A stretch of DNA of 64,000 bases from Desulfuromonadales bacterium (GTDB taxonomy: Bacteria > Desulfobacterota > Desulfuromonadia > Desulfuromonadales > BM103), in contig JAQYVZ010000001.1 of NCBI GenBank assembly GCA_030145205.1, positions 124,001 to 188,000 on the forward strand. The letters are read 5' to 3'. The notes beneath the pieces were generated by a model. It saw only the letters and a list, made by a program, of their open reading frames with translations. It ran no database searches and was not told the DNA's origin. Positions 40,508 to 54,750 of this stretch are shown one piece after another. Position 1 is the stretch's first letter. Each line of letters starts with the position of its first letter. The translations under genes and the position numbers were made by a program.

Positions 40508-42925
40508 CTAATGATGCACTGTATCTTGGGCATTTACAGGATATCCGACCTGCTCCTGATCCGCCTCTTCCGTGAAACAACCAGGAACTGCTTCAGTCAA
40601 CACCTGATCCATGTGGGAAACCGGCACAACATCCAGATGTGCCAGGATCGTCTTCGGCACCTCCTCAAGATTTTTCTCGTTCTCCGCCGGGATCAGCACC
40701 CGGGTGATACCGGCTCGCTTGGCCGCCAGGAGCTTCTCCTTAAGCCCGCCAATGGCAAGTACCCGACCTCTCAAGGTAATTTCACCAGTCATCGCCAGGT
40801 CCTGATCGACACAATGGCCGGTCAAGGCCGACGTCAACGCTACAGCCATGGTAATTCCGGCAGAGGGCCCATCCTTCGGCGTGGCACCTTCAGGCACATG
40901 AATATGCAGATCGACTTTGCTGTAGAAATCTTTTTCCAGGCCCAACGTCGACCAACGGGACCGCACATAACTGATGGCAGCCTGAGCGGATTCACGCATC
41001 ACTTCACCCAGTTTACCGGTCACTGTCAATTTTCCCTGTCCTGGGACAACTGACGCTTCCACGGTAAGCAGTTCACCGCCAACCTCCGTCCAGGCAAGGC
41101 CGTTAGTTAAACCGATCCGCTTGTCAGTTTCTTTGACACCGTAACTGTAACGGGGTACCCCCAGGTATTTTTTGATCTGGGGTGCACCGATCGAGAAACG
41201 CCGCTTTTCATCCGCCGACTTCACCACCTCGCGGGCAACCTTTCGACAAATGTTGGCAATCTCCCGCTCCAGGTTTCGCACGCCGGCTTCCCGGGTGTAA
41301 CGCTGAATAATTTCACGGACGCCCGCAGTTGAGAATCGAACCTGGGTGCTCTTAAGACCGTGATTTTCAACCTGCTTGGGGAGTAGGTACTTCTCGGCGA
41401 TGCCGATCTTCTCATCCTCGGTATAGCCTTCCAGACGGATCACTTCCATGCGGTCACGCAAGGGCCCGGGGATCGCCGCGAGGCTGTTGGCCGTCGCCAC
41501 AAACATCACCGAAGACAAATCATAATCGACATCCAGGAAATGATCGCCGAAGGTATGATTCTGTTCCGGGTCGAGCACCTCGAGCAGAGCGGACGACGGG
41601 TCGCCACGAAAATCGGTGCTCATTTTGTCCACTTCATCGAGCAGGAAAACCGGGTTCTTCACGCCAACCTTGCGCAGGCCCTGAATCACCTTACCAGGCA
41701 TGGCACCGATGTAGGTGCGACGATGCCCCCGAATTTCCGCTTCATCCCGAACACCACCCAGAGAGACCCGTAGGAACTTACGTCCCATGGCCCGTGCGAT
41801 CGACCGTCCGAGAGACGTTTTGCCGACTCCGGGAGGTCCGACCAGGCAGAGGATCGGTCCCTTGATCTTCTTGACCAGCGCCTGCACGGCAAGATACTCG
41901 AGGATCCGTTCTTTAACCTTATCCAGACCGTAGTGATCCTCCTCGAGGATCTCTTCCGCCTGATTGATATCGATCTGATCGCGGGTCCCCTTCTTCCAAG
42001 GTAGAGCCACCAGCCAATCGACATAATTCCGCACAACGGTCGCCTCGGCAGACATGGGCGACATCATCTTGAGCTTGCGCAGCTCCGCCATCGCCTTGTC
42101 GTTAGACTCCTTCGACATGCGGCTCTTCTTGATTTTCTCTTCGAGCTCGCGCAGCTCCTGCTTGAACTCATCCTTCTCACCGAGTTCCTTCTGAATGGCA
42201 CGCATCTGCTCGTTCAGGTAGTACTCTTTCTGGCTGCGCTCCATCTGGTTTTTGACCCGACCGCGAATCTTTTTCTCGATCTGCAGGATCTCGACCTCAC
42301 GCTCAATCAGCTGCAGCAACTCTTCGAGGCGCACCAGGGGAGCGAACTCTTCGAGGATTTTCTGCTTGTCGGGAATCTGGACATTGAGATGGGCCACCAG
42401 ACTATCTGCAAGGCGTCCCGGCTCCTCGATACTGGACACTGACGTCACCAGCTCGGGCGGAATTTTCTTGCTGAGGCCAGCGTAGCTTTCAAAGGCGGTG
42501 CCGACGCTACGCATCAAGGCTTCCTGCTCAGTGGAGTCAACGACCTCATCATCCAGAGTTTCAAGCTCTGAGAACAGACAGTCCTCAGTAAAATCATAGT
42601 GTTGTGCGCGTGCCCGGATTTTTCCCTCGACCAGCACCTTGACCGTACCGTCGGGCAGTTTGAGCATCTGCACCACCTGACCGAGGGTTCCGATTTCGTA
42701 CAGGTCCTCGACCTCGGGATCGTCAGTCTTCGGATCGCGTTGCGTCACCAGGAAGATCTGCCGCTCATTCTCCATAGCCCATTCCAAGGCCTGAATGGAG
42801 CGAGGCCGGCCGACGAACAGCGGCGTGACCATGTGGGGGAAGATGACAATATCCCGCAAAGGCAACACGGGATATCGTTCAGAAGAATCGCTTTCGCTTA
42901 CATAATCTTCAAGAAAATCAGTCAT
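40508..42925 (-). CDS. lon: ATP-dependent protease Lon
   Basis: An 805-residue Lon that degrades misfolded and some regulatory proteins. The N-terminal substrate domain ([27 protein letters not shown]) is followed by a coiled coil and the AAA+ module with Walker [10 protein letters not shown] and [18 protein letters not shown]. The protease domain has catalytic Ser in [10 protein letters not shown] and a Lys in [13 protein letters not shown]. The order tig-clpP-clpX-lon-hup is conserved across many bacteria and shows that the cell groups its protein quality-control genes. It lies 45 bases after clpX. Confidence 0.97.
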   Translation of the reverse strand: MTDFLEDYVSESDSSERYPVLPLRDIVIFPHMVTPLFVGRPRSIQALEWAMENERQIFLVTQRDPKTDDPEVEDLYEIGTLGQVVQMLKLPDGTVKVLVEGKIRARAQHYDFTEDCLFSELETLDDEVVDSTEQEALMRSVGTAFESYAGLSKKIPPELVTSVSSIEEPGRLADSLVAHLNVQIPDKQKILEEFAPLVRLEELLQLIEREVEILQIEKKIRGRVKNQMERSQKEYYLNEQMRAIQKELGEKDEFKQELRELEEKIKKSRMSKESNDKAMAELRKLKMMSPMSAEATVVRNYVDWLVALPWKKGTRDQIDINQAEEILEEDHYGLDKVKERILEYLAVQALVKKIKGPILCLVGPPGVGKTSLGRSIARAMGRKFLRVSLGGVRDEAEIRGHRRTYIGAMPGKVIQGLRKVGVKNPVFLLDEVDKMSTDFRGDPSSALLEVLDPEQNHTFGDHFLDVDYDLSSVMFVATANSLAAIPGPLRDRMEVIRLEGYTEDEKIGIAEKYLLPKQVENHGLKSTQVRFSTAGVREIIQRYTREAGVRNLEREIANICRKVAREVVKSADEKRRFSIGAPQIKKYLGVPRYSYGVKETDKRIGLTNGLAWTEVGGELLTVEASVVPGQGKLTVTGKLGEVMRESAQAAISYVRSRWSTLGLEKDFYSKVDLHIHVPEGATPKDGPSAGITMAVALTSALTGHCVDQDLAMTGEITLRGRVLAIGGLKEKLLAAKRAGITRVLIPAENEKNLEEVPKTILAHLDVVPVSHMDQVLTEAVPGCFTEEADQEQVGYPVNAQDTVHH

Positions 42926-42970
42926 AGCGTCTTTCAGAACCTGTCAGACGTCAGGTAAGAAATATTGAGA

Positions 42971-44218
42971 TCAGGCGGATTCCGCACAATCGTATAGAAT
43001 AATCGGCTGGGCATCCTGCAGGATGACTTCTTCACTGAAGACGATTTCCCTAACCCGATCTTGGGAGGGAATCTCGTACATCACATCCAGCATGGCATTT
43101 TCAAGAATGGAGCGAAGACCACGTGCTCCGGTTTTGCGCTTCATCGCCTCACCTGCAACGGCCGCCAGAGCACCGTCGGTGAACTTGAGGGTAACCCCCT
43201 CCATTTCAAACAACTTCTGGTACTGCTTGACCAAAGCGTTTTTCGGCTCGCAAAGGATTCGCACCAGGGCCTCTTCGTCCAGTTCGTCCAGAGTGGCCAC
43301 CACCGGTAAACGACCAATGAACTCGGGGATCAGTCCAAATTTCATCAGATCGCCCGGCTCAACCTGGGCCAGGGCTTCACCAACCTTACGCTCATGCTCG
43401 CTCACAAGCTCGGCACCGAAGCCCATCAGCTTGTTGCCGATGCGCTGATTGATAATCGACTCCAGGCCGGAGAAGGCACCACCACAGATAAACAGGATGT
43501 TGCTGGTATCAACCTTGAGGAATTCTTGCTGGGGGTGTTTACGACCGCCCTTCGGGGGCACACTCGCCGTGGTGCCCTCAATGATCTTGAGCAGCGCCTG
43601 TTGCACGCCCTCGCCGGAAACATCCCGAGTGATCGACGGAGAGTCCGACTTGCGCGCAATCTTGTCGACTTCGTCGATATAAATGATGCCCTTCTGCGCC
43701 CGCTCGAGGTCATAGTCGGCCGACTGCAGCAGATTCAGGATAATATTCTCAACATCCTCACCGACATACCCTGCCTCGGTCAGATTGGTGGCATCGGCAA
43801 TGGCGAAAGGCACGTTCAGAACCCGGGCCAGCGTCTGGGCCAGCAGGGTTTTACCGCAGCCGGTCGGCCCAAGCAGAAGAATATTGCTCTTCTGAATCTC
43901 GATATCACCGGTCTGGTCGATATTCTCGACCCGTTTGTAGTGGTTGTACACCGCGACCGACAGGACCTTCTTGGCACCGTCCTGTCCTACGACGAAATCA
44001 TCCAGCACATCCTTAATTTCGGCAGGTTTGGGTAAACGACCACCTTCGGCCGGAGTCTCCTCGCCAGACGCCTCTTCCGCGACGATGTCCTTGCAAAGCT
44101 CGATACATTCGTCACAAATATATACAGCCGGTCCGGCAATGAGCTTTTTTACATCTTCCTGGGCTTTGCCGCAGAAAGAGCAGGTCAACTGACCATCCTG
44201 TCCATGACTACTTGTCAC
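42971..44218 (-). CDS. clpX: ClpX unfoldase subunit
   Basis: A 415-residue AAA+ protein that unfolds substrates and feeds them to ClpP. The N-terminal zinc-binding domain has CSFCGK and CDECIELC. Walker [16 protein letters not shown], sensor and [12 protein letters not shown] follow, with the IGF-type loop region at IGNKLMGFG that contacts ClpP. It follows clpP by 20 bases. Its last base is at 42971, upstream of lon. Confidence 0.97.
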   Translation of the reverse strand: MTSSHGQDGQLTCSFCGKAQEDVKKLIAGPAVYICDECIELCKDIVAEEASGEETPAEGGRLPKPAEIKDVLDDFVVGQDGAKKVLSVAVYNHYKRVENIDQTGDIEIQKSNILLLGPTGCGKTLLAQTLARVLNVPFAIADATNLTEAGYVGEDVENIILNLLQSADYDLERAQKGIIYIDEVDKIARKSDSPSITRDVSGEGVQQALLKIIEGTTASVPPKGGRKHPQQEFLKVDTSNILFICGGAFSGLESIINQRIGNKLMGFGAELVSEHERKVGEALAQVEPGDLMKFGLIPEFIGRLPVVATLDELDEEALVRILCEPKNALVKQYQKLFEMEGVTLKFTDGALAAVAGEAMKRKTGARGLRSILENAMLDVMYEIPSQDRVREIVFSEEVILQDAQPIILYDCAESA

Positions 44219-44238
44219 CGCTTCACCTCTATGAAAAA

Positions 44239-44823
44239 TCAGGCTTTTCTGGTTACGATATCGTCGATGATACCATACTTTTTCGCGGCTTCGCTACCCA
44301 TGAAAAAGTCACGCTCAGTATCGGCGGAAATCTGCTCCAGCTTCTGGCCAGTGTGGTCAGCCAGGATCTGGTTCAGAGTTTCACGCATACGCAGAATCTC
44401 CTGGGCATGGATGCTGATGTCGCTGGCCTGCCCCTGGAAACCACCAAGCGGTTGGTGAATCATGATGCGCGCGTTTGCCAAAGCATATCGCTTGCCCGCT
44501 TCCCCAGCCGCCAGAAGAACTGCACCCATGCTGGCTGCCTGCCCAACGCAGATGGTTGATACCGGCGCTTTGAGATACTGCATGGTGTCGTAGATCGCCA
44601 TACCGGCCGTCACTACGCCACCGGGCGAGTTGATATACAGATGAATGTCCTTGTCCGGGTCTTCCGACTCAAGAAACAGCAGCTGGGCGATCACGAGGTT
44701 GGCCACGTGATCATCGATTGCGCCGCCCAGGAAGATGATACGATCCTTCAGCAGGCGGGAATAGATATCGTAGGCCCGTTCGCCCCGTCCCGTTTGCTCT
44801 ACGACCATCGGCACCAGGTTCAT
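44239..44823 (-). CDS. clpP: ClpP protease subunit
   Basis: A 194-residue serine peptidase that forms a double ring with ClpX or ClpA. The catalytic Ser is in [14 protein letters not shown], the His in MIHQPLGG, and the Asp near [15 protein letters not shown]. The overlap with tig (ATGA) fits joint expression with the chaperone. Confidence 0.97.
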   Translation of the reverse strand: MNLVPMVVEQTGRGERAYDIYSRLLKDRIIFLGGAIDDHVANLVIAQLLFLESEDPDKDIHLYINSPGGVVTAGMAIYDTMQYLKAPVSTICVGQAASMGAVLLAAGEAGKRYALANARIMIHQPLGGFQGQASDISIHAQEILRMRETLNQILADHTGQKLEQISADTERDFFMGSEAAKKYGIIDDIVTRKA

Positions 44824-46145
44824 GCGTCCTCCTCACCGGACTTGTCGCCGGCCAGTTTTTCCGCAGGCACTTCTTCAACATTCGCCTTTTCAAGCAGAAA
44901 GCTGATCGCCTTCTCTTCCTTGATCTGGGCAACCAGGCCGCTCTTGCTTTCAGAGCCGGCATAATGTTTCTTCACTGCGTCGAGCGGTGCATTGGCCATG
45001 GCAGCAATCTCTTCAAGCTTGCCGTCGATCTCCGCGTCCTCAACCTCAAGTTTTTCCTGATCGGCAATCGCTTCAAGCAACAGACTGCCCTGCACCTGGC
45101 TGATCGCCGTCTCGCGATACTGCGGCTGGAAGGTCTCCCAACCCATGCCGAGCATTTCCGGCGACATCCCCTGAGACTGCATCCGGTTGACAATATTCTG
45201 GTACATGTACTGCAGCTGCTTCTCGACCATCGACTCAGGCACCTCGATCGGGTTGCGCTCAATGATTTCCTGGACCAGGCGCTCGCGCAGGTCATTATCG
45301 ACCCGGCCGGTTTCCTGACGCCGGTGCCCTTCTTCCAGCTCTTTCTTCAGGTCGGCAAGAGTATCAAGCCCGAACTCCTTGGCAAAATCATCATTCGCCT
45401 TGGGCGCGGTCTTTTCCTTGATCTCCTTGAGATTGACCGTGAACTGGGCCAACTGACCGGCCAGATCCTTCTGACCGTAATCCTCCGGGAAGGTCACCTC
45501 GATGACACGTTCTTCTTCACGCTTCATGCCAGCCACCTGATCTTCAAAGCCAGGAATGAAGGTTGATGAGCCGAGCTCCAAAGAGAAATCCTCTCCCTGG
45601 CCGCCTTCGAACAGCTCGCCGTCAACCCGTCCAGCGTAATCAATTACCACCGTATCGCCTTCACGTGCCTTCTTGCGCGTGGTCGGCTCAAGCTGCGCCC
45701 GCGACTGCAGCAACTCTTCAAGACGCTCTGCAACCAGGCCCTCCGGCATCACGAATTCTTCCTTCTGCAGGGACAGCCCGGTGTAGTCCTTGGCGTTCAC
45801 GTCCGGCTTGATCTCAACCTCAGCCTCGTAGGTAAAAGCTTCACCCTTGATCACGCCACTGCTATCAACAATGTTCGGCTCACCGACGGCAGGGATCTGC
45901 TGCTCGGCCAGAGCCTTGAAATAAGTGTCGTTGATCAGCTGACGCAGGACATCCTGCTCCATCTGGCCGCCATAATATTTTTCCAGGACCGACTGCGGCA
46001 CCTTACCCGGACGGAAACCTTTCACTTTGGCCGTCTTGCCGATCTTGCGAAATGCTTTCTGGATTTCCTTGTCCACCTGCTCGGCAGCAACCTCGAAAAT
46101 CAACTTCTTCTTGATGCTGCTTACTTCCTCGACCTTGACATTCAT
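44820..46145 (-). CDS. tig: trigger factor
   Basis: A 441-residue ribosome-bound chaperone with prolyl isomerase activity. The N-terminal ribosome-binding loop contains GFRPGKVPQ; the FKBP-type domain begins near 160 ([15 protein letters not shown]), and the C-terminal helical arms end in an acidic tail. It starts at 46145 and opens the quality-control operon, with ClpP overlapping its stop. The length is normal for the family. Confidence 0.96.
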   Translation of the reverse strand: MNVKVEEVSSIKKKLIFEVAAEQVDKEIQKAFRKIGKTAKVKGFRPGKVPQSVLEKYYGGQMEQDVLRQLINDTYFKALAEQQIPAVGEPNIVDSSGVIKGEAFTYEAEVEIKPDVNAKDYTGLSLQKEEFVMPEGLVAERLEELLQSRAQLEPTTRKKAREGDTVVIDYAGRVDGELFEGGQGEDFSLELGSSTFIPGFEDQVAGMKREEERVIEVTFPEDYGQKDLAGQLAQFTVNLKEIKEKTAPKANDDFAKEFGLDTLADLKKELEEGHRRQETGRVDNDLRERLVQEIIERNPIEVPESMVEKQLQYMYQNIVNRMQSQGMSPEMLGMGWETFQPQYRETAISQVQGSLLLEAIADQEKLEVEDAEIDGKLEEIAAMANAPLDAVKKHYAGSESKSGLVAQIKEEKAISFLLEKANVEEVPAEKLAGDKSGEEDA

Positions 46146-46242
46146 CCCGATGTCCTCACTTCCTTCGTTTTGACCCGGCGCATGCCGTGGTCGCTCCGGA
46201 TTTGTTCATTCTCAGGCCCGATCAGGGCCTCTCTTCGAAAAC

Positions 46243-46325
46243 TGGTGCGAGAGGGGGGACTCGAACCCCCACGGTTGCCCGCTGGATCCTAAATCCAGTG
46301 CGTCTGCCAATTCCGCCACTCTCGC
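46243..46325 (-). tRNA. tRNA-Leu (TAG)
   Basis: An 83-base type II tRNA with a long variable arm (GCGGGCAACCGT region) and CCA encoded. Acceptor is GCGAGAG and anticodon loop TTTAGGA with TAG. It is the last of four tRNA genes upstream of tig. Confidence 0.95.
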
Positions 46326-46428
46326 AAACTTGTTAAAAACCGAAATAAAATAAAGGCCCGCTTTTCCCGGGGCACCCCGCCAAAAGGTACGGGTACGAGA
46401 GTGGAAAAAGACAGGCCCGGAATTTCTG

Positions 46429-46505
46429 TGGGGTGAGTGACGGGGATTGAACCCGCGACATCTGGAGCCACAATCCAGTGCTCTACCAACTGAGCTACAC
46501 CCACC
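46429..46505 (-). tRNA. tRNA-His (GTG)
   Basis: A 77-base tRNA that includes the extra G at position -1, paired with C73, the histidine identity element. Anticodon loop is TTGTGGC with GTG, and CCA is encoded. Confidence 0.95.
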
Positions 46506-46587
46506 ACATATCACAAAGGAGCTTATACTAGCCAAGCTGAAAAAGATTTGTCAACGGGAAAGTGGCCCGCTGACACGCATATTTAAA

Positions 46588-46664
46588 TGGCACGCCAGGA
46601 AGGACTCGAACCCTCGACCTACGGCTTAGAAGGCCGTTGCTCTATCCAGCTGAGCTACTGGCGC
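46588..46664 (-). tRNA. tRNA-Arg (TCT)
   Basis: A 77-base cloverleaf with anticodon loop CTTCTAA (TCT) and CCA encoded. The acceptor closes with a G-T pair at position 1. It reads AGA/AGG codons. Confidence 0.95.
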
Positions 46665-46666
46665 TA

Positions 46667-46746
<80 letters not shown>

Positions 46747-46876
46747 AAAGACGGAATTTCTAGCATGCACCCGAAAATTTTGCAAGCAATTTCCAAACAG
46801 TGCCTGCAAAGGTCAATTCATTGCTCAGTCTGTCCACCAAAACCTTGGCGACGGTGGGCACTCAGCGCACTTCTTG

Positions 46877-47704
46877 TCAGTTTTGTAGACGGAATTCAAC
46901 AGGCACCCGCACCTGGCTGTCGACAGCAACCCCCAAGCGCTGTGCCGGCACAAATTGCCAGCGCCGCACGCTCTTCAGCGCCGATTTGTCAAGGACGCCA
47001 TAGCCGGACGATTCGGCAACGTTGAGCGCCGTCACCCGTCCTTTGTGCGACACATCAACCAACAACCAGACAACCCCTTCCCAATGACGCTGCCGCGCCA
47101 GGTAGGGGTAGTCCGGCAACGGGTTGCTGCGGTAACGCGGGATCGCATCGACCAACTCCGGCTCACCGGAGACAGCATCATGAACCTGTTCGGACAAAGA
47201 CCCCGGCAAACTGGCAAGCTTCACACCAGCAGACACCTCTGTTGACGTGGACATATTCTGAATTGGGTCAGTTCCCTCCGCTTGGCGCGCCGCACATACC
47301 AGATCCATACTCTGGAAGACGCTTTCCGGACCAGGCTCAGGCTGTGCCTGCACTTCAGGCCGGGAGGCCTGCTGTTTCACGGCAGCCGATTTTTCAGGGG
47401 GCACCGGTTTCTCGACCAACGGCTTCGGTCGCGGGAGGACCGGCTGCGATTGCGGCGGCTCGACAAGTTCTTGCTTCTCCTGAGCCGACTCAGCTGATGT
47501 CGACGACACCGTGGTCACCCCTTGTGACTCAACTGCCGAAGCCGTGACCAGGGAAACGGACAGCCCATGCCGGGCTTCTGCCGGAGCAGAGGGAGCATAC
47601 CAATCCCCCCAGACCGCCGCCAGATGCAAACCGGCTGAAACCGCAAGGCACACTGCGAGGCGGGCAGAAACTGGCAAACGCATTAATATTGAAGCAACAC
47701 CCAT
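46877..47704 (-). CDS. tonB: TonB energy-transducing protein
   Basis: A 275-residue TonB with an N-terminal transmembrane anchor ([17 protein letters not shown]), a long Pro/Lys/Glu-rich periplasmic linker and a C-terminal TonB domain. The domain reads [26 protein letters not shown], then [13 protein letters not shown]. It transmits the proton-motive force to outer-membrane receptors. The start is uncertain: ATG 47704 is used, with 47683 as an alternative. It diverges from the TonB-dependent receptor, so they probably work as a pair. No exbB or exbD is in this window. Confidence 0.9.
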   Translation of the reverse strand: MGVASILMRLPVSARLAVCLAVSAGLHLAAVWGDWYAPSAPAEARHGLSVSLVTASAVESQGVTTVSSTSAESAQEKQELVEPPQSQPVLPRPKPLVEKPVPPEKSAAVKQQASRPEVQAQPEPGPESVFQSMDLVCAARQAEGTDPIQNMSTSTEVSAGVKLASLPGSLSEQVHDAVSGEPELVDAIPRYRSNPLPDYPYLARQRHWEGVVWLLVDVSHKGRVTALNVAESSGYGVLDKSALKSVRRWQFVPAQRLGVAVDSQVRVPVEFRLQN

Positions 47705-47756
47705 AATCCGAAATTTCTTTAATACACGCACACTAGCTGTGGGTTTTATGGTCGCA

Positions 47757-47768
47757 CATAATGATAAA
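47757..47768. promoter_or_regulatory. Fur-box-like sequence between tonB and the receptor
   Basis: CATAATGATAAA matches two of the three NATAAT hexamers of the Fur site. It sits in the divergent region between tonB and the TonB-dependent receptor. A short hairpin AAAGCT-TGAC-AGCTTT with seven T residues follows at 47798-47825 and resembles a weak attenuator. Confidence 0.35.
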
Positions 47769-47888
47769 TCCACAAAAAACAGGGCATTTATGGACTAAAA
47801 GCTTGACAGCTTTCGGTCTTTTTTTCAACAATAAGTCCGTTTGTATTCACTGACTGGAGGGGGCAAGTGCGCTACGCGGGGAGTCGCA

Positions 47889-50525
47889 ATGAATATCTTT
47901 GTCTTTCGTATCACATTTCTTCTATTTTTTATCCTGTTGACCTGCAGTATTGCCTTTTCTGCACCTCAAATAGACCAAGTCACACCGGAAGTCACAACAA
48001 ACGAACACGTCGACAAGAGGGATAGTACGTCAACCGACGTAACGACCCTGACGCCGGTAACGGTGATTGGCCAGTCGGAAGACACCTTGACCGGCGTCAA
48101 TGCCATTTCCCACGAGACACTTGATCTGTTGCCGCAACGTAACGGCAGCGTCAACGAGGTCATCAGCATCCTCCCCGGCATCCAGCTGTCTGAAGAGGCC
48201 CGCTCCTCGTTGACCGGAGGGGAAATCCTGCCGCCGTTGCTGTCGATCTCAGGCGGCAAAGCTTACCAGAACAACTTTCTGATTGATGGTGTGAGCAACA
48301 ATAGTTTGATAAACCCCCTATCAGACAGCCCGATCAACATCAATGCCGTTCCCGACCACCCGGAGCGCCTTTTCCTGAGCACCCAACTCGTCGATCAAAT
48401 CGACGTTTACCGTTACAACATTCCAGCCTCCTTCGGCCAGTTTTCGGGTGGCGTTATCGATGTAGAGACGATCGATCCAGGCCCGGCATTTTTCGGAGAA
48501 ATCAACTATCGCACCACAAGGTCGAGCTGGACAGAGTTTTTCGTGGACGGTGAGCAGCAAGAGGAATTCGATAATTCCAACAGTTATAAGCGCCAACCGG
48601 AGTTCGAAAAACATTTCGGCGGCGTCCTTTTGAATACTCCACTAACTGACAAGCTGAGTCTTTTGACCTCTTACCAACTCTCTTATTCAAGAATCCCCTT
48701 ACTTAATCTGGGAGAGGAAAAAGTTCAAACACGCCGCAACGAAAACTTCCTCGCCAAACTGGCATACACCCCCGATGTTGAGTCACAGCTGATCACCAGC
48801 ATCCATTATGCTCCCTATGAAGGCGAGTACTTTCATGCAGATGCGAAAAACGGCGGTTACTCCATCAAGGGCGGCGGCCTGCAACTCTCTTCCGAATATG
48901 AGCGTTCTTTTGACCTGGGCGACCTGACCCTGTTCGGCACTTGGCAACAGAGCAAAAATGAGCGAGACGCCGATGCATCAGCACTGATGCCCTGGTTGGC
49001 AGAAATTGACAGCGATCCTGCTACACTGGCCATTGAACCGATCCCCTCCTCCAAGCCCTGGGGCTTGGAGGTCGGCACAGGATCTTCCCGCATGCCCGCC
49101 AGTTATGAGGGAAGCATTGGATCTTTGGAAAACGAACAGCAGGGGTTCCAGCTCAAAACTGATTTTGTTACACAACCGGTCGCCACGGGAGAGGGACTAC
49201 ACACTCTCAGCTTCGGAGTCGATTTCGAACAGGCGACAGGGTCTATGCAAAGAGATGAGCCGTACTACAATTATTTTCTGAACACGGCAACCGTCGACAC
49301 CGACGGAGATCCCGACACACCGAAAGAAAGAATTTCCTATAACGACGATTATCCCGACCTGGTCTGCCCCACGGGCTCGACAGACTGCATCGACGGAGAA
49401 CAGCTCTTCCTGAAGCGTCAGGCCTACCCGTCCGACTCCGCCTCCGTGACAATGAACCTTTTTGATATTTACCTTGAAGACCGCTTTCAGTGGCAGCGAC
49501 TGGAGGTTCGTCCCGGCCTGCGTATTTCTTACGACGATTTCATGGAGAACACCAACCTGGCGCCACGCCTGGCTCTCAGCTTCGACCTGTTCGGCGATGA
49601 CCGTTCCGTTCTGATCGGGGGGCTGAACCGTTATTACGGGCAAACCCTGCTCGGCTACAAACTGCGCGAAGCAAGCAAGCCATGGTTCTACCAGACCAGA
49701 GAGGTCACGACGGATGATTTCGGCAATGATGTTCCCGGGGAGTGGGTCGCTGGCTACCAGTTCATGAGGGCATATCGTTATTCGAAACTTGATACACCCT
49801 TCACCGATGAGATTGCTCTGGGCCTGGATCAGGATCTCTGGGGCGGCCGTCTGAAACTCGCCTGGATACACCGCAAAGGGCGTGACGATTTCTCTCAGGA
49901 ATTAACCGCCAAACAGCCGGATGGTTACAAATACTATCAGCTGACCAACAATGGCGAAAGTCGTCATAAAGAGTATTCCCTAGAGTGGGAACGCTCATGG
50001 CGCAATCACGCACTGATGTTGAATGTGGTTTACCAGGAGAGCGAAACCACGAACGAAGCCTATCACGAAGAGTACGATCTGGCCGACTCCGAAGAAATCG
50101 TCTGGTTCGAGGGCCGCCTGATTCACCGGGACAATCTGCCGCGCGATGACTTCAATCAGCCCTGGATCGCAAATCTTACCTACTCAGTCAGACTGCCCTG
50201 GAATCTCACCTTCACCAATGTAACCACATACCGCAGTGGCTACGAGGGCCTAGTCTCTTTGACTTCGGCGGAAAAAACCGCCCACAGCGTACCAACAAAA
50301 TATGCTTATAAAACGGAAGACCTACCTGAATCCTGGTTATTCAATTGGTTCCTGCAGTGGGAGAAAATGCTGACAAATGCTCACGTGCTTACTCTGACGC
50401 TTGAAGTCGACAACGTTTTCAATCAAAGAATCGAAAGCGGTGATCCGACCAGCACGGCAGCCTCAAGCCTTGCATCTTACGAACTCGGCCGCCAGTTCTG
50501 GCTGGGCTTGAATTATTCTTTCTGA
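47889..50525 (+). CDS. TonB-dependent outer-membrane receptor
   Basis: An 878-residue receptor with a signal peptide (residues 1-24), a likely TonB box (TTLTPVTVIGQ, near 50-60), a plug domain (about 65-200 with SISGGKAYQNNFLIDGVSNN and FGQFSGGVIDVET) and a 22-strand barrel ending in aromatic NYSF. I start at 47889 where GGGGAG lies before the ATG. The ligand is unknown; the Fur-like site suggests iron or a siderophore, though corrinoid or other metals are possible. It diverges from tonB and its stop overlaps the stop of the propeller gene by 13 bases. Confidence 0.9.
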   Translation: MNIFVFRITFLLFFILLTCSIAFSAPQIDQVTPEVTTNEHVDKRDSTSTDVTTLTPVTVIGQSEDTLTGVNAISHETLDLLPQRNGSVNEVISILPGIQLSEEARSSLTGGEILPPLLSISGGKAYQNNFLIDGVSNNSLINPLSDSPININAVPDHPERLFLSTQLVDQIDVYRYNIPASFGQFSGGVIDVETIDPGPAFFGEINYRTTRSSWTEFFVDGEQQEEFDNSNSYKRQPEFEKHFGGVLLNTPLTDKLSLLTSYQLSYSRIPLLNLGEEKVQTRRNENFLAKLAYTPDVESQLITSIHYAPYEGEYFHADAKNGGYSIKGGGLQLSSEYERSFDLGDLTLFGTWQQSKNERDADASALMPWLAEIDSDPATLAIEPIPSSKPWGLEVGTGSSRMPASYEGSIGSLENEQQGFQLKTDFVTQPVATGEGLHTLSFGVDFEQATGSMQRDEPYYNYFLNTATVDTDGDPDTPKERISYNDDYPDLVCPTGSTDCIDGEQLFLKRQAYPSDSASVTMNLFDIYLEDRFQWQRLEVRPGLRISYDDFMENTNLAPRLALSFDLFGDDRSVLIGGLNRYYGQTLLGYKLREASKPWFYQTREVTTDDFGNDVPGEWVAGYQFMRAYRYSKLDTPFTDEIALGLDQDLWGGRLKLAWIHRKGRDDFSQELTAKQPDGYKYYQLTNNGESRHKEYSLEWERSWRNHALMLNVVYQESETTNEAYHEEYDLADSEEIVWFEGRLIHRDNLPRDDFNQPWIANLTYSVRLPWNLTFTNVTTYRSGYEGLVSLTSAEKTAHSVPTKYAYKTEDLPESWLFNWFLQWEKMLTNAHVLTLTLEVDNVFNQRIESGDPTSTAASSLASYELGRQFWLGLNYSF

Positions 50526-52722
50526 GCTTCGATGCGGAAGGCAGACTTGACCCGCAAGTTTTCCGTTTCGTTGTAGAGGTAAAGATGGTAATTGCCCGGC
50601 TCAAGGTCAGAGGGCAGGGTAATTCGGGTGTGCCTCTGCCCCTGCGGTCTGACTGACAGCCGCAGGGGCAGAGGCAGAGTCATTAAGCCGGCCTTCCCTC
50701 CAGAGACAAACAGCTTGTCCGAACAAGCCTGCAGGTCAAACACACTGATCGGCAACTCCAACTGCCCCACCGGAGCCCATCGATCCCCGTTGCCGACATC
50801 AACGATATACACACCGTCTTGATACAGTGACGCGATCAACATGCCATCTTTCACAGTCATTTTTCGGGTGTGGCCGGGCACATCAAGCACCTGCACAATC
50901 CGTGGCGAATTGGGAGTGCTCAGATCAAGCTGACTGAGTCTGCCATTCCGATGGGCTAGATAAACAGTGGAACCAAGACTTATGACATTCGTCACCAGGG
51001 CGAATGAACTCAAGTGTCGAGGCAAGGACAAATGGCTGGCGACTGCAGGCCGGGTCGGGTCGGCAACATCAACAACATACAGCCCTCCTGTGCCGGCAGC
51101 GACTAGAACAAAATGTGGATCAAACCACGCCAGCGCGTACAGCGTTCCCGGCAGAACCAGTTCTCCCTCGTGCAACGGATTGCTCTTCACAGCGGCATTA
51201 TAAACCCGGAATGTTCCGGCAAACGGCCGTTCCCCGTCGGAATGATCCTGACTTATGCTATAGATTCGGCCCTCGTTCCAGAACGCTTTAGAGGGGATTT
51301 TCAAATCTAATGTCGTCTGCCATTGAGGCAGCCCTCCTTCCGTTTCGCGGCAGAAAACATGTACCAGGTTCGACTGATAGTTCTCAGCCATCACCAGACA
51401 CGTTTGTTCAGTCTGTATTCTTTCGTGCTCGGCTTCTGCACACTGCCCAGGCCCCCGTTCGCACAGACTCTCAACTGATCTCAGCACAGGGTGCGGAATG
51501 CTTCCCACGTTTTGCCCTTCTCTTAATTCTGGCAGGGACAGTAAGTAGGCCTTATCGCCCAACGTATAAATATCCTGGTCATAACCATCCAGGGGCAAAG
51601 GCTGCTTATCATGACCTGCCAGCACCTGGCTCACAGAATGAACGGACAGATTGCGGCTCGACAAGCTGGCCAACAGCCCACCTGCAATACAGGCCTCTCG
51701 CGAGGAAGAAACCAACGGAAAATTTCGGCCGACTTGCGGTTGTGTCAGGTCACTGACATCGATTGACAACAAGCCACGCAACGAACGACTGACCAGCAGC
51801 TGTGAACGCTCCGGCAAGCTCACAACATCCAGGATTTGCCCTCCCAGAGGCTGAATCGAACGGCGCTGGGGCTGCGGCCAGGATGTGGTATCGAACAGAT
51901 GGAGTTCCCCGTTCCCCAAAGCAACAAACAGACCAGTGTCAGTCAACTGTAAACCACGCACACCACCATCGAACTGAATGCGTCCTACAGCATGTGGGAT
52001 CCCTTCGAAATCCAGATCAAACAGCTCAACGGCACCATTGAGCGAGCCTGTAGCTAACCTTTCACCATGCAATGCAACTCGCCAGGAAGAGCTATCAACG
52101 GGAAAAGTTTTTACCTTCGGCTCGGCGAGCGCCATATCAATCAGAAACAATTGACCTTTACGGTCAACTGCATAGACCCGTTGGCCAGACAACCGAAAAT
52201 CTCTATGTGTTGTTGACCATATTGGTGATCCTGGGACCTTACCGATCAGGGTAGGCAAAGCAGGGTCCGTCAAATCAACCAACAAGAAACCATTTTTTCC
52301 CGAACTGACCAAGACTCGTTTACCCACCTTGGTGATTTGACTGATCAGACCCGGCATCCGGAGAGAACCCAACACCTGAATCGTGTTGTCTGTATCGACC
52401 TGCATACAGAGCAGCAGGTTTGCCTGGTAACTAGCCAGCAAGGTCTGCCCATCGAACCAGAGTCCGCGCGTAAAGTTCCCATCCAGAAAAAACTGTCGAA
52501 CAGCCACCTCTGGCTCTGGCAGCACAACTGCTCGAACGGAAGAAGTTATACCAATCCCCACAATATGCAAAAAATTGTCGTCCGAAGAGGATACCAATGA
52601 AACCTGCTCAACAGCCAGGTCTCCATAACGGTCCGACTGGATCGTAACCAAGCTGTACAGCACAAAGGCAACTGCGCTGACATAGCAGGCCAAAACAGAG
52701 ACAAACAGGAACCAGCGAAGAG

Positions 52723-52735
<13 letters not shown>
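50513..52735 (-). CDS. membrane-anchored LVIVD beta-propeller protein
   Basis: A 740-residue protein with an N-terminal transmembrane helix (about 8-30) and a large extracytoplasmic part. It contains many LVIVD-type repeats, such as LVDLTDPALPTLIGKV, SIDVSDLTQPQVGRN and VVDVADPTRPAVAS, which form a beta-propeller. A short C-terminal domain ends at RIEAQKE. Its role is unknown; propellers of this kind bind proteins or polysaccharides. It is encoded directly after the hybrid kinase, overlapping by 13 bases, and may be its periplasmic accessory or ligand sensor. Confidence 0.75.

Positions 52736-54750
<2,015 letters not shown>

Noticed and set aside
40091-41053. 320-codon open frame on the plus strand
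   Set aside because: It covers the antisense of hup and the lon end and has no protein features.
47826-47889. cobalamin riboswitch upstream of the TonB-dependent receptor
   Set aside because: The leader is too short and lacks the B12 box.
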